From: Toxoplasma gondii ME49
Taxonomy: Eukaryota; Apicomplexa; Conoidasida; Eucoccidiorida; Sarcocystidae
Assembly (NCBI RefSeq): GCF_000006565.2
Contig: NC_031478.1
Location: 3,925,127-3,989,126, forward strand
Length of the DNA stretch: 64,000 nt
Direction: 5' to 3'
Within the stretch, counting starts at the first letter, position 1, and the number at the start of each line of letters is the position of its first letter. This document shows positions 12,568-23,577 of the stretch, piece after piece. The notes under the pieces were generated by a model that was not told the DNA's origin, did not search any database, and worked only from the letters and a program-made list of their open reading frames with translations. The position numbers and the translations under genes are program-made.

Positions 12568-14066
12568 AGGGGTGTTCTGCTGGGACCTGCACTTACCGGT
12601 GTTGTGAATGTCAAGTCCTATGTTCCAGTTTTGTCTTGACAGGCCGAACGAATCGTAGATGGTTCGGGGGGGCACGAAAGGCACGCCTGTTGTAAAGGAT
12701 GGCTGCTGCGAAGCAGCTGCCACTGTTGCGAGACGCGGTTCTGATCCGTCAACAGGGCGCAGCCGGGAAAAGGAAGTGCATTCCCATATTGACAGGCAGA
12801 GCCGATAGTCGACCCATACAAATGTAGTTTCACCAGAATATTCTTTTTTATGGGGACAGTGTTTTGCTGTGTGAAACGGGTGTCTGTGGGGGTCGAATTG
12901 ACTGAGCAAGCTTCCTCAGGGTGCAAAACTAAGCATTTGTCTATCACCGTCGTTGCCAGTTGAGAAAATGAGAAGCGAGTGGAACGGTGCAATATTGTCA
13001 TTTATGATCAGGTGAAGGGAAACGATGTGTCACGTTGAGAGATATAACGTTGTGGAGAGAAGGAGAGTGTCGCTGGAGCTATGTGAGTGTTGAAACTAGA
13101 AGACTGAGGCAACGGGGGAGTATCGGGAGTGCCGGCGGTACTGAATCTCAGTACTTGCGTATTTCTTCTGTTTAGCGGTAGAGTTTACTACATCAATATT
13201 TCTTCCTTCCGGCAAACCGGTCATTCATTCCGTTATTGAAGTGACGAACTATGTGTGGAAGATTCGCCACGTCGCTGCCTCCTGTAGACATAGGCCTCTA
13301 GTCCGCTACCGTGAACTCATTTCAGAGGCGTTTCTCCCGCAACATTATTTCCTATAGCGTAGTGTAAGGCCCGCCCGCAGTCGACTCCAAGCACATGCAC
13401 ACTTTTTTATTCCGTTGTCTCGTAGGCTGGTAGCATTCCAGGATGCTATTACACGCGCTTCGATCGGCTCTGTAGATAAAACAATCCAAAGATCTAAAAC
13501 ATAACGCATCTGGTGTGTTCCTATCGTGTTCGACCCATTCACCGATGTGTAACGGCGCAAGTAGCCACAGTTAGGCAGGTGCGAACTATCACCACGAACG
13601 ATATCTGTACTACTGGTAACGGGACCTTGTGACTGTTGCAAATTGACTGGAGGTCACTTCCCTAGTTCCCGCCGCGCAACAATGTCCTTATATATTACCA
13701 GGAGGGGCTGCGCTCTCCAACATCTTTTCTGCTGGCGAAGTTTCCTGAGGAACACCACACGTTTGGCTGAAGCAAAATCGTTGCTCGTGTCTTGTCATCA
13801 GGAAATCTGAGAGCATTAGGGGTTGTCCTGGGAGATCGGTTTCGACGCTTGCCTCACTACGCGCGACTCTCTAGGCGGCCACGATGCTTGTATCCGGGCC
13901 TGTGAATCTCCTCCGACAGAGTCAGGGAGGGAGGGAACGGCCGTTGCTTCGTCAGCATAACATTCGGACTCCCAGTCAAACCATCGATTGCCGTAGCCGC
14001 CGTCTTGAAGATGCCTCCTTGATGCGTATTTAGGTAACAGACCGTGGTGTCGCGTGTCATGAATGT
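12568..14066. other. Convergent 3' flanks, no gene seen
   Basis: The stretch lies between the plus-strand coiled-coil gene and the minus-strand small gene. I see no coding block with matching splice sites; both 3'UTRs probably fall here. Confidence 0.5.
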
Positions 14067-15063
14067 TCACGCGACGCGGTTGGTTGCTGCAATTCTTGCC
14101 TCGCCGTTGAGTTCCTCTTCGTCGACACGACCGAGGAAGGATGGAACAAGAGCTTGTAGGTTAGAGGCACTCACGTCAGGAGACGCAAGCACCAGCCGAC
14201 AAGAGCGAACCAGAGCGTGCCCGCCAGTTGCGAGCGCCACGGCGGTTTGCTCTAGCGCAGAGAGAGCGAGTGGCAGTTTTGCGTTGGTTGTTGTTCGACA
14301 CCGTCTTGATGTCTGCATCACGGCGGCGAACTACGATGCTTCCGGATGACAGAGTAGATGTCCGAGGGAGGTGTTCCACCTCCAGCAGAAGTATTTTTTA
14401 GCTCAAGAGGCGAGTCTCGACCTGAGGCCACAGGACTTCGCCATTCATTGAGTCGTACGAAAACAAAGACACAACGATGAGTCAGTATATCTAGGTTCCA
14501 TCAGATCTTAGTCGCCTGTCGGAATAGAAGTAAGCTTAATTGCAGAAGGGTGAAAATTGATTGACCAACCTTTCACGCGACATTGTCTGCAACTTGCAGA
14601 CCTCGATTTTCACTATACTACTACCTTCTGTTATCTAGATGCTAATCAACACCGACCAGACAGGCAGTGTGAGTGTCCTGTTAGAAAATCATCTCGACTG
14701 GCTCCTTGTTTTCGCCCCTGCTGTAGTGGACGTTCTAATCATAAACGAGGAAGTACTGGTCTTTCCTAGCTGAGACAATTTCTGTTGAAGTTTACCACGC
14801 ATATTATATAAACATATATGTATCGTTGCTACGTACACGAAACTGTATGCATGCTGGCAAAAGCCTTCCAGGGCATGCCTGCTGAAGCGCCCACTAAACC
14901 GTGTTTTGGTGACTCTCGCTCTAACTTGTAACTGCTTGCACTTACCCCGCGACCGTTTGGTACAGTGAAGGAAATATGCAACCGAATCTTCGAATGGCGC
15001 GACTGACTCGTTGGCAACCTCTAAAAAATCACTCTCAACGACGCAGCTCGGCAAATCGACCAT
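14067..15063 (-). CDS. Small unrecognised protein (about 100 residues, two exons)
   Basis: Exon 1 (15063-14946) begins MVDLPSCVVESDFLEVANES and ends at a strong GTAAG donor in phase 1. Exon 2 (14251-14067) starts after a CTAG acceptor preceded by a pyrimidine tract, and runs in frame through EQTAVALATGGHALVRSCRL and NLQALVPSFLGRVDEEELNG to a TGA stop. The joined frame is 303 nt. The product would be soluble and acidic, with helical segments, no signal peptide and no membrane segment. I recognise no family. A GTGAGT within exon 2 could act as an alternative donor. The size resembles small adaptor or complex subunits, but nothing specific supports a function. Confidence 0.5.
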
Positions 15064-15598
15064 GCTGACACCATCAAGCGCCAGATGGCAACGCCACTAG
15101 GTGCAAAAGCAAGCTCTCTGAGCTGGCCGCCGAACCAACGCAAACCAAAACTGTCTCGAACCGAATTTATATCTACACAATTAATAGTGTTGTTGTTGCG
15201 ATCTACGGCGTAGTTTCGTTTGGCCGCCTGCTGCTGACAGGGAGGGGTTATTCCGCGTTGTCACACAACACCAGTCTACCGCTTACGTTTCCAACCAGCC
15301 AGAGTCCTCAAGGTAGCAAAGGGTCGGATTCCATTCGACGGGGAAATCAGTTCATTACCCTCAAAAGACGGGATCCGCCCACCCTCAACAGGATGGTTCA
15401 GAACAAGGGCACGACAGTGCAGATCAGCAACATCCGTTGCAACTCGATTCGACCATGCAGCAGTGGGTGCTCTCCAGCTGGTGAGCCGCCAGCGACTTTT
15501 GGACATCAGTAACCTTCAACAAAATATTGTAGTGAGCGGCACACAAAACGGAAGGGCCCAGAGGATACACCCAGCCTTCAGTTATTAGGGGTACTACC
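15064..15598. other. Intergenic, nothing recognised
   Basis: Between the start of the small minus gene and the RPS19 stop. It should contain the promoter of the former and the 3'UTR of the latter. Confidence 0.5.
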
Positions 15599-16840
15599 TT
15601 AGTCAGATGCCACAGCGGGCTTGGCACACTGACGAGCAATAACGTCGAGTTCCCTCTGACCATTCTTCGTCAAACGGCGTCCTCTACAAACATGCAAACA
15701 CAGGAACAAAAGCCGACATGCCATTTCAGGAATAGTGAGTTACGAGATGAGCTCTCGCGAGTCTACGACTGCGAACAACAGCCGCCGCACTGTTTTGCTG
15801 CAGCACATTTCTGTGGTCGGTTGCCAGCCTACCACGCGCCAAGGTTGTGGCGTTATTCGTGTTTTCTTCCGGAAGCAAGCGCTTGCTGTTAGTTAGAAAA
15901 CAATGTTATTCAATGGAAAATGATTTGATAACGCTCTTTGTGCTCCTACGTGAGGGCAGCGTTACCTGTCACACACACTTACGGCTTCTCGGGGTCGCTC
16001 TCGACAAGGCCCATCTCCTCGAATTGCTGCAGAATGTAGCGGATGATCTTGCCACTGGCCTTGGATGTGTGGTTGGGCCTCACTCCTCGTCTCTGTCTGC
16101 AGCTGAAGACCTTTCGGAATCCACCAACTCCGCAGTCGGGGCGAATGTACAGGTGTCGAAGAATTGCCGCTGCGCGAATGTAGAGCCAGTCCGGGTCATA
16201 CGGAGCAAGCTCCTTAGCCTGCATAGAAAATGCATTAACACAATTTGCCAACGTAATACTGAGGTGGTTGTACGGTGCGCCCATGCACTACACTTACGGA
16301 CTTCAATAACCAACAGCGACCGGAAAAGTTACCATCATACGCGATTTCGGTCTTCCTACACGAGCGCTTATGTTGTCAACGTTTGAAATCCGAATGTTTT
16401 CAAAGCTCTTGCCACAAACGTATGATTTACAGAAGTGCTATATAGGGACTGTCATTCCTCCAAAATCGCACATTCCTCGAGCACGCAGCGACTTCGTAGA
16501 ACACCACCAGTTTGCAATTCCCTTGTTACTGTTGCAAGAGACTCGACGCACGCTACAAAAGAACTGTAGAAGCAGTCGCTGAACACAGCCGGTTCCATTA
16601 GACATCACGGACCGCTGGCGCCGTTGAACGAACGAATGACAACGAGTCTTAACTTGGCGTTGCAGCAAAGATCCTTACATGAGCAGTTTTAACGTAGTCG
16701 ATCCATTTGGGGAGCTGAAATCTGCCGCGCTTCTTCAGGTGGTTCGCGTACAATGCGATGAAGGCGTCCGCCTTGACGTCCTTCACAGTGTGGACGCGCG
16801 TTTCCAGCGGCGTCTCGTACAAGTACGCGGGGTTCGACAT
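15599..16840 (-). CDS. RPS19: Small-subunit ribosomal protein S19 (eS19)
   Basis: This is a component of the 40S ribosomal subunit head, needed for 18S rRNA maturation and translation. Exons are 16840-16679, 16218-15983 and 15683-15599. They join in frame (phases 0 and 2) to 160 residues. Conserved blocks are [80 protein letters not shown] and [15 protein letters not shown]. The chosen ATG gives an N-terminal extension ([18 protein letters not shown]) ahead of the block where many eukaryotic S19 proteins begin. That makes it longer than the roughly 145-residue human protein. A CTGCAG acceptor sits just 5' of the ATG, so an upstream 5'UTR exon is likely. Confidence 0.96.
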
Positions 16841-17945
16841 CGTGCCTTCCTGCAGAGCAAAGACACCATCAGCTATAAAAATACACATGGACGCTTTTGG
16901 GGATGCCCGACTCAAATCAGTTGAAGACGTGGCCGAAAGGTTCTCCAGTTGACTTCTGTCTTGGGAGCAACCGCTCCCGTCGCCTGACAGAATGAGCACG
17001 CCTACACACTGCACATGTTGCTCCGTGCATTTCACCTCAACCAACTCGGTGCACGCGATTGCACGCCACACGCACACCATCCACGTCGAGAGGGATAAAC
17101 TATCCTTATGAGGTCCTGTCACGATTGTCTTCCATCTCGCTGGGCATGGCCGAACACATCTCATGTGGAGATATTTTTCTCCTGGTACTGCCACCCATAC
17201 AGCGACTGACCCACAATCACGGTGCCCCAGAAGGCATTGAATGAAGCCGATCAACTGGTTTTCTCCGCATGCTGACTCACACTTGAACATGAAGGGCATA
17301 AATGTATGTGAACTGTTCCGCCTTTGCACATGCAACTTCAACTGACAACAGATATGCGGCAGTCATACTAATCCTACTAACGCCCGAAACGAACAGTATG
17401 CAAGCAACACGAACGAACCACTTGGGGGCGCACAACACATGTACCTTCAGCGTCCTGAAATCTACAATTGCCCCTCGAAAAGTGTACAGTCGACACATTA
17501 TGAGCGTGGGCAGCCATAAACAATCAACACTGGTGCATCAGCGTCATTTTTTCCGCCCTTCAACCCGTGGGCTGCCTGTATGCTCGCGACGGCAACCTTT
17601 CTGCACTCCCTGAACGATGAAGAATAAAGGGCCCCGCAGAATGGTTAGGCATTCCGTGTCTATTAACTCTCCATCAACTCATTCCTGTCCGCCGCTGCAC
17701 ATTTCAAGACATGGCATGCCCGCTGGTGCCGCGACGCCGATGAGGGTCAGCAGCGGAGAACAGACGAAAGCCACACCATCCCGACCCACGCAAGACGTAC
17801 AGCAGATTTCCCACCATCTACTTCGACAAAATGCTTGAGAAAGGTACATCAAGGCGCCGAAATCATTTGTCCAATGAAAGCAGGGGAAAAACAAGGAAGC
17901 TCAAGGAGAACCACTCAGCAATCGTGAACCCCCAATTAACTTGAG
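16841..17945. other. RPS19 promoter/5'UTR region
   Basis: No confident coding sequence. A CTGCAG acceptor immediately upstream of the RPS19 ATG implies a non-coding first exon within this stretch. Confidence 0.45.
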
Positions 17946-18638
17946 ATGCCACGTTACTGTCAGCAGCAAATAGTGTGCCTGGTTTGCCCTCTCTGCTTGG
18001 AATTTCTCACAACAGCAGACAGTATGGTTCTGGTTCTTTACACTACACGCCATTCATTTGCCGGCAAATTTCTGGAAAACTCTCCACCCCACACAACAAT
18101 GCTTGCAGCTCTTCGTTGGGCACACAAAGGGCCACGCAATGCAGCCGGGAAAAATCCGAAACCGGCGCTTACTCGCGAAGATCCAATCTCCTATGGACGG
18201 GAACCTTTGCAGGCAGCAGATGAAGCGAAGAAATATGTTGAAGCGGGATTACTTTTCATCGTCGCCGTTTCTCACCAGCCCGTGGTCCGCCAGCCAAAAC
18301 GCAAACGGCACGACCAGACGTACGGTCACAACTTGTTCACCCCCACGAAGGAGAGCTGCTGCGCGTACGCATGCAGTATAAGTTCTACAGGGCTGTGCGC
18401 TGAGAGGTATGTCCGAGCAAAGGGCGATTCGGTAGCGACAGGAAAAGATGGCCCGAATCGCCGAGAGGCGGGTCCTACAAGAAATTACGCGGAAGGTTTA
18501 GCGATCCTGGCCTGCTGCCTCTATCTGCTGTGGATCAGCTCGGACGACAATGGAGTTCTGTGGAGCAGAAACAAATCTTCGGTTGCTTCAGAGGGGGAGC
18601 AGTTTTTTCCCACCGGTGCTGCGGCGAATTGTTCTTAG
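17946..18638 (+). CDS. Weak 230-codon ORF, possibly coding
   Basis: An uninterrupted ORF begins at an ATG and has a basic middle section and one hydrophobic segment near the C-terminus (GLAILACCLYLLWI). It has no recognisable domain, and other frames across the same stretch are also fairly open, so it may be chance. It lies between the RPS19 promoter side and a putative convergent minus gene ending at 20009, a position where a plus-strand gene would fit. Confidence 0.22.
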   Translation: MPRYCQQQIVCLVCPLCLEFLTTADSMVLVLYTTRHSFAGKFLENSPPHTTMLAALRWAHKGPRNAAGKNPKPALTREDPISYGREPLQAADEAKKYVEAGLLFIVAVSHQPVVRQPKRKRHDQTYGHNLFTPTKESCCAYACSISSTGLCAERYVRAKGDSVATGKDGPNRREAGPTRNYAEGLAILACCLYLLWISSDDNGVLWSRNKSSVASEGEQFFPTGAAANCS

Positions 18639-19765
18639 AAAGGTGTTATCACATTCTACAAAAACCCAGCCCTGTGCTGTTGCGCTTGGGACAACCGTTT
18701 GCCTTGTTATCCAACAGTTCCGTGTGTGCTGCTCATACATCAGTTTAACAAACTCATATACTACCGGGAGACGGGGCCAGCTCACCTGGATGCATACCAA
18801 AGTTTCATCTGTGCTCCCTTGACTTATCGCGTCGTGTCGACATGAGGAACATGAAACCAGCTGCGGCTGTAGTTGCTAGTCAAGTTCGCAAGTCGTGGTG
18901 CGACAGCAAAACACGACCCGGTAGATTCCTTCGCCGTTACGGTTGTGAAACCTGTTTAGGTTAGTATGGCAGTGCCGTGGCGACTGTAGGGCGCTGTTGA
19001 CCGCGGGATTTACAAGGCATTCACTATCGCGCAAAGGCTTGAGTACTTTGCATGCTTCACGGCTAAGCTCTTCAGCCAGGAGAGGCAAACGCCACCATCA
19101 GGATCGACGCACTCGAGAAACAGAAAACATGCTATTTAGATGCGCGGACAGAGATCCTTCCGTAATTGTCGTAGATCAGAATCTAAGCGACTGTGAGGCC
19201 TTCTGGGCATTCAGTAGTGACTTTCGTTCTGACGAAAACACAGACAGGTGACGCAGAAACTAGTTGAACTGGGGTCAGATATATGCCCACAAGAAAGTTC
19301 CGAAATGAATTGGATCTCGTTCTATGCGTTTTCCATGTTGAATGACGCGTCCGTGATTGCTGCTACGGCGTTGTTTGCCGATCGGCTCAACAGCGACTTA
19401 GTTGTGCATTACACTGTTTTACTTGGTCTGTCGCCGTTTTGCTTTATCCGTGTATATGTGCATACATAGGCATGCATTGAGCTGCAGTTGTGACTTATGG
19501 AAAGTTTTACCAGAGTGATTTTTGTTTCAGTGCAGGTGCGACAGCCGAATCGGGATGTCGGCGAGAGCAGGTGTGCGGTTCTGTTTCTCAGGCACGCGCA
19601 ACATTATGTGCCACATGCCAAAGAGGTTCTGGAAAGAGACGTTTTATTGACAGTTCGTTACCTGATGACTCCCGGGACCTATTCTTTTCCGTGAGACACT
19701 GTTTCCCTGACAGGAGGCGCCAGGGAACCGCAAGCGGGTTCATATATCTTTATCTATCTATCTAC

Positions 19766-19800
<35 letters not shown>

Positions 19801-20008
19801 ATATCATTCATGACACTTCAGGGAACCTGAACGTTCGTCGTTAAATTAAAATGTCGTGGGTATCCCCCCAATGCGAGCAGCTTTGGTTGCTTAGTTGCAA
19901 CTGCTATGCTGCTACCATAAACTCTAATGGTGCACTGATTCAACTTCCGCACATTAGCAGCAAAGTTTCTCAGCAGCTTTTTTCTGTTGTAGTGTCTTCA
20001 TTGGCTGA
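18639..20008. other. Intergenic with a (TA)n tract
   Basis: Only short open frames and the microsatellite at 19769-19797 are visible. Confidence 0.5.
19769..19797. repeat. (TA)n microsatellite
   Basis: About 14 TA units, preceded by a short TATC tract. It is intergenic between a weak ORF and a putative minus-strand gene. Confidence 0.9.
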
Positions 20009-21358
20009 TTAACAGGAATACACGTGTGTTAAAAATACTGCCTGGTATTTGATCGATTGCATCCCTGATTTACAGCTGGTACCAGCTGACTGTGCCAGTA
20101 CATCCAGCACGCCCCTGATGTACTGGTGGTGTTCGACATTCGCAGTTTGCACCTGTATCGCAGGAGGGTGAGCTTTGTCAGACAAGAGGCGATATCTGAA
20201 GGATGCCGACTTTTAGTACACGTGTCTCTAGCATAACAGTCCCAGCGCGGCTTAGAGTGCCTCAGACCTTCACTTCTCTGCAAACAGCCCTCCACAACAT
20301 CCGTCACAACCCACTGCTGTACTTCCCACTTCAACAGTTGGTAACGAAAGATCTCTAACTCTCCTCAACCACCGAACTAGGACGAGCAGGTGACAGGAAA
20401 TGAACCGTTGCGCACAGTGCGAGTGAAGTTCGGCCACCTGTGCAAAAAACTTGCGAAGGCTTTCTACCACGTGTCCGTCCTCATAATAACATGCGTGCTC
20501 GTTGGGAAAACTGCGGAACTGTATTATGTGTGACGGCGTTGCCGACCTTGATGATGTGGGACGAAAGCGGCAGCTCACCCATGTAGTCCAAATGAATGAG
20601 ACTCAGCCGTCTCACAAGACTGTGCGCATTGGCGATTAAACTGTTCAAGGCTGTGGAAGTGCATTGCTCTGCCACCCCAGTTACAGAACAAAGAAAGCAA
20701 CGGTTTCCTGGTGCGCCCGATCGAATCCGTTCGCTTTCAATCTGACGCGTTTCAGCATCAGCGGTGGACGCTTGGTCTTGCAAGCAGGCCTTGCTTCGAG
20801 CTAGATCGCATGGTACAGGAAAGTGGATCGTACCATGAATTCAGATACCCTAGGACATGCCAATGGTACAGAAGAGGATATTGCTTCAAGTGACAGGAAG
20901 TCAAAATGAACGGAAATATGGGCAACTGTAAGGGAAGCGACTACGGGCACTGGCGTGCCCGGTAGCTGTAGAACTGTAGGGTAGGAAAAACCATCGAGCG
21001 TCGAAGAGAGTTGTCCCGCGTTGCGCCACGTCGGACTCAGCGAGCCAGACCTCGAGGCTCTTGCTTGGAAACGTTGCTTTCCATTAGTCTTCTACAGTAC
21101 GTGACTTCCCGCAAACGTTTCTTTTCCCTCATTGGAGGCCGCCGCATTTTGTGCCTTCGGTATTTTTTTCTCCCCAAATAGTGTAAATGCGATGGACTCA
21201 ACAGCTGAATCCCTCTCCTAGCCTGTAGTTTCACCAGATGTGACCGATGATTCTCGCGAAGCTGTGGGTCCGGAAGGCTTGCCGTCATTCGTCTTCGTAG
21301 TGCCATTTAAAACACTTTGAGGGATCAATTCTCGTGTGTCTGTTGTTTGTAAAGACAT
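20009..21358 (-). CDS. Putative multi-exon minus-strand gene, structure unresolved
   Basis: Several minus-strand blocks look coding. A first exon, 21358-21235, starts MSLQTTDTRELIPQSVLNGT and continues with Ser/Thr/Gly-rich sequence to a GTGAAA donor. A middle block near 20690-20605 reads TALNSLIANAHSL. A block near 20440-20350 reads VAELHSHCAQRF then LLVLVRWLRRVRDLSLP. A terminal block from a CAG acceptor near 20153 reads VEHHQYIRGVLDVLAQSAGT and ends at a TAA at 20009. Compatible phase-0 borders exist between the last three, but the link from exon 1 is not solved. The hydrophobic and basic RWLR-type segment faintly recalls the C-terminal part of peroxin-13 membrane regions; that is a guess. 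The 5' end is 70 bp from the divergent gene at 21429. Confidence 0.33.
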
Positions 21359-21428
21359 TTTATTGGTTACTATTCGACTAAAGAGCAAGGGAAAGCCGGC
21401 TCATCTGTACAACGACACAACTCTTTGT

Positions 21429-23577
21429 ATGTGGCAACGCTGTTACGTATCTCCCCCTCTAAGAGTTGTGGCATCCTTCTGCTGTTATAGGACACAAAAT
21501 ATTCGCCCCTGCACAGATTACACCATTCCCCGTGCTTACAGCATGGCTGCCTTCTGCTTCGCTACCGTCGCCGCCCCTTTCTTCGTTCTTCTTTGGAATG
21601 ACCCCGCCGGTACGACCCAGCATGTGGGGGGATAAGGATAAGATTTGAAGTCGATCCTGAAGCAGACAAAGGCGGAATGACGATATCCGTTTTATTGTGG
21701 CACACGCCACTAGAACAGACGCTGAAAGTGTGTCTGTGTGCAGAGCGGTCAGGGTGTCATGTGCGTCTGCGCCAGTACCGTACTTGCAACCGTTACCGAA
21801 TTCTTGGATTCGACTCACTGCTAGTCAGTGACACTTGAGGCTTGTGTATGCTTTTACGGCAGAATATGATACGAACTGCTGAATTCGGATTCAGATTTGA
21901 AACCTGGGCAACTGGGGCCTCTTAAGCTGACCGAGCGAAGGTAGAACATTACGATGTCGCGTGCCGTTGTGACACGAAGTTCCGTCCCCGTGTCCAGCTG
22001 CCGTGTACCAAATGACCAGCATGCCAGCGATAATAACGAAGCGGATAGCCGGGAGGGACGTCTTACATGGCTTCCGCATGCTCAGATATTTTAACGGTGA
22101 ACACTGTGCGTATCAAAAACCCTGCTTTTGCAGTTGCAACGGGTGTAACACGTTTTGGTTCGAAGGCCTCTTCACACCTCGATAACCGGCGAGGAGCGCT
22201 AGAACCTGATGTGATCGCGACACACGTGAATGACATACAAGTGCACGAGAAGCCCCAGAGTCTCGTTGAGCGTAAATCCTGCGAACTGGATGATCTCAGG
22301 CAGTCAGGTGTAAGCCCTGGAGCCCAGATGAAACTGACACACTTTCGAGAAGCATTCGACCTCGCTGCCCTTGTCTTCACCATGAGAAAGGACGCGGCCA
22401 GGCGATGCGCTGCTGGAGAGGAAAATGATTGTCAGTCTATGCAAAACTTGGAAATGCTCGGTCTGGCGGAACCAAACCGTAAGCGGCGACTTCCTTGCCA
22501 CTATTGCCTCCGCTTGTGTCAGTAGGCGAAGTCTTTCCCCTGTCCTGTTCAGGGATAGGATTCATGGATAACATCGTTTCCCACAAAGAAGGGGGCATGC
22601 ACAAGATCTGAAGTCTTTTACATGCCACTGTGGAACGTGTCTCCGCAGCACGTCGAAGCGGGCAAGAACCTGTCCTGTTCGTATAAAAAACTGTCTCAAT
22701 CTTGCGGAAGTCTTTTTTCTGTGTGTACAGCGATGCCACAGATCGGCTCCTTTCACCTTTCTTCCTCCTGCTTTGAGGTGGGTGATGGAGAAGGGGATCG
22801 GCTCGGGATCAGAGGACGTTACAAGCGTATAAGCCGACCATATGGTAGTCCACTGACTCGTGTGACGCCCACAAAACAAGGAGATTTGGCATCAATGCGT
22901 AAGTCATCCGACGCTACAGACTTTTCCTCGTCAGTTTCTCGGGCGATACCGGAGGGAGAAGAGACCAGCGTTCAATACACCGCTGGAGGCCATCGGAGAA
23001 AAACACTCACACAAGATCGTTTACCGGTGTTTACGGAGACTGGCATGCATAATAAGGTAAGGTAGCAGATGTAGTGTCTCTTCACGAAGCCCGATACTTT
23101 GCTACATGCTGATGATTAACGTGCGAACACTGCGCGAAGCGAATTTTGTTCACCATTTAGATTCTGCTGTAATAAGAACTTTGTTTGATTTCGACGTGAT
23201 GTTAGGCTTTTGCGGCGGCGGGTGCCAAGGCTAGGATTTTCGACCTTATCAAAAACTTGTTCGGCAGTGGATCGGACATAACCGATGCAGACAACTTCGA
23301 AGGCGGCAACCAAGGATCGTACTTCGACTTTATGTACCCGTTAAGCACGGACTATCCGTGGGCATGTGTATGCGATGAAGGTCAGTACGTTCAATGGGAA
23401 GCAAACGAAATTCAAGCTGTTCCTTGCCGTAACCAGGTAGACATGTCAGCCCAAGGAATCACAGCGGCCTGCAATCCATCTTTGCATAAAATGAATCACG
23501 CCGCGATGACCACCAAAGGGTGGCAGTCAGCAGTGTGTTCCGTCATCTCAATCTCAGTTGGCTTCTGGTTCGTCTGA
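21429..23577 (+). CDS. Secreted/GPI-like four-Cys module protein, copy A
   Basis: Four exons, 21429-21609, 22086-22478, 22731-23056 and 23206-23577, join with phases 1, 1 and 0 to 423 residues. Exon 1 ends in a hydrophobic signal or anchor (MAAFCFATVAAPFFVLLW). Exon 2 ends with a predicted helix containing RKDAARRCAAGEENDC. Exon 3 is polar and basic linker. Exon 4 carries the conserved module: NFEGGNQGSYFDFMYPLSTD, then PWACVCD, VPCRNQVDMSAQG and CNPSLHKMN, with four cysteines likely forming two disulfides. The C-terminus is a short polar spacer plus a hydrophobic tail (AVCSVISISVGFWFV) with no following charge, typical of a GPI-attachment signal. The neighbour at 25346 is a paralogue with identical exon layout. 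I recognise no described family. An in-frame ATG at 21336 is an alternative start; 21429 is preferred because both copies share a C-x-RTQ motif after it. Confidence 0.75.

Noticed and set aside
12235..12909. 224-codon minus-strand ORF
   Set aside because: It is antisense to the last exon of the secreted coiled-coil gene, whose plus-strand frame has better composition and connects in phase upstream.
16649..17341. 230-codon minus-strand ORF across RPS19 exon 1
   Set aside because: Only the part from 16840 down is S19; the upstream part is 5'UTR or intron read-through past a clear splice acceptor.
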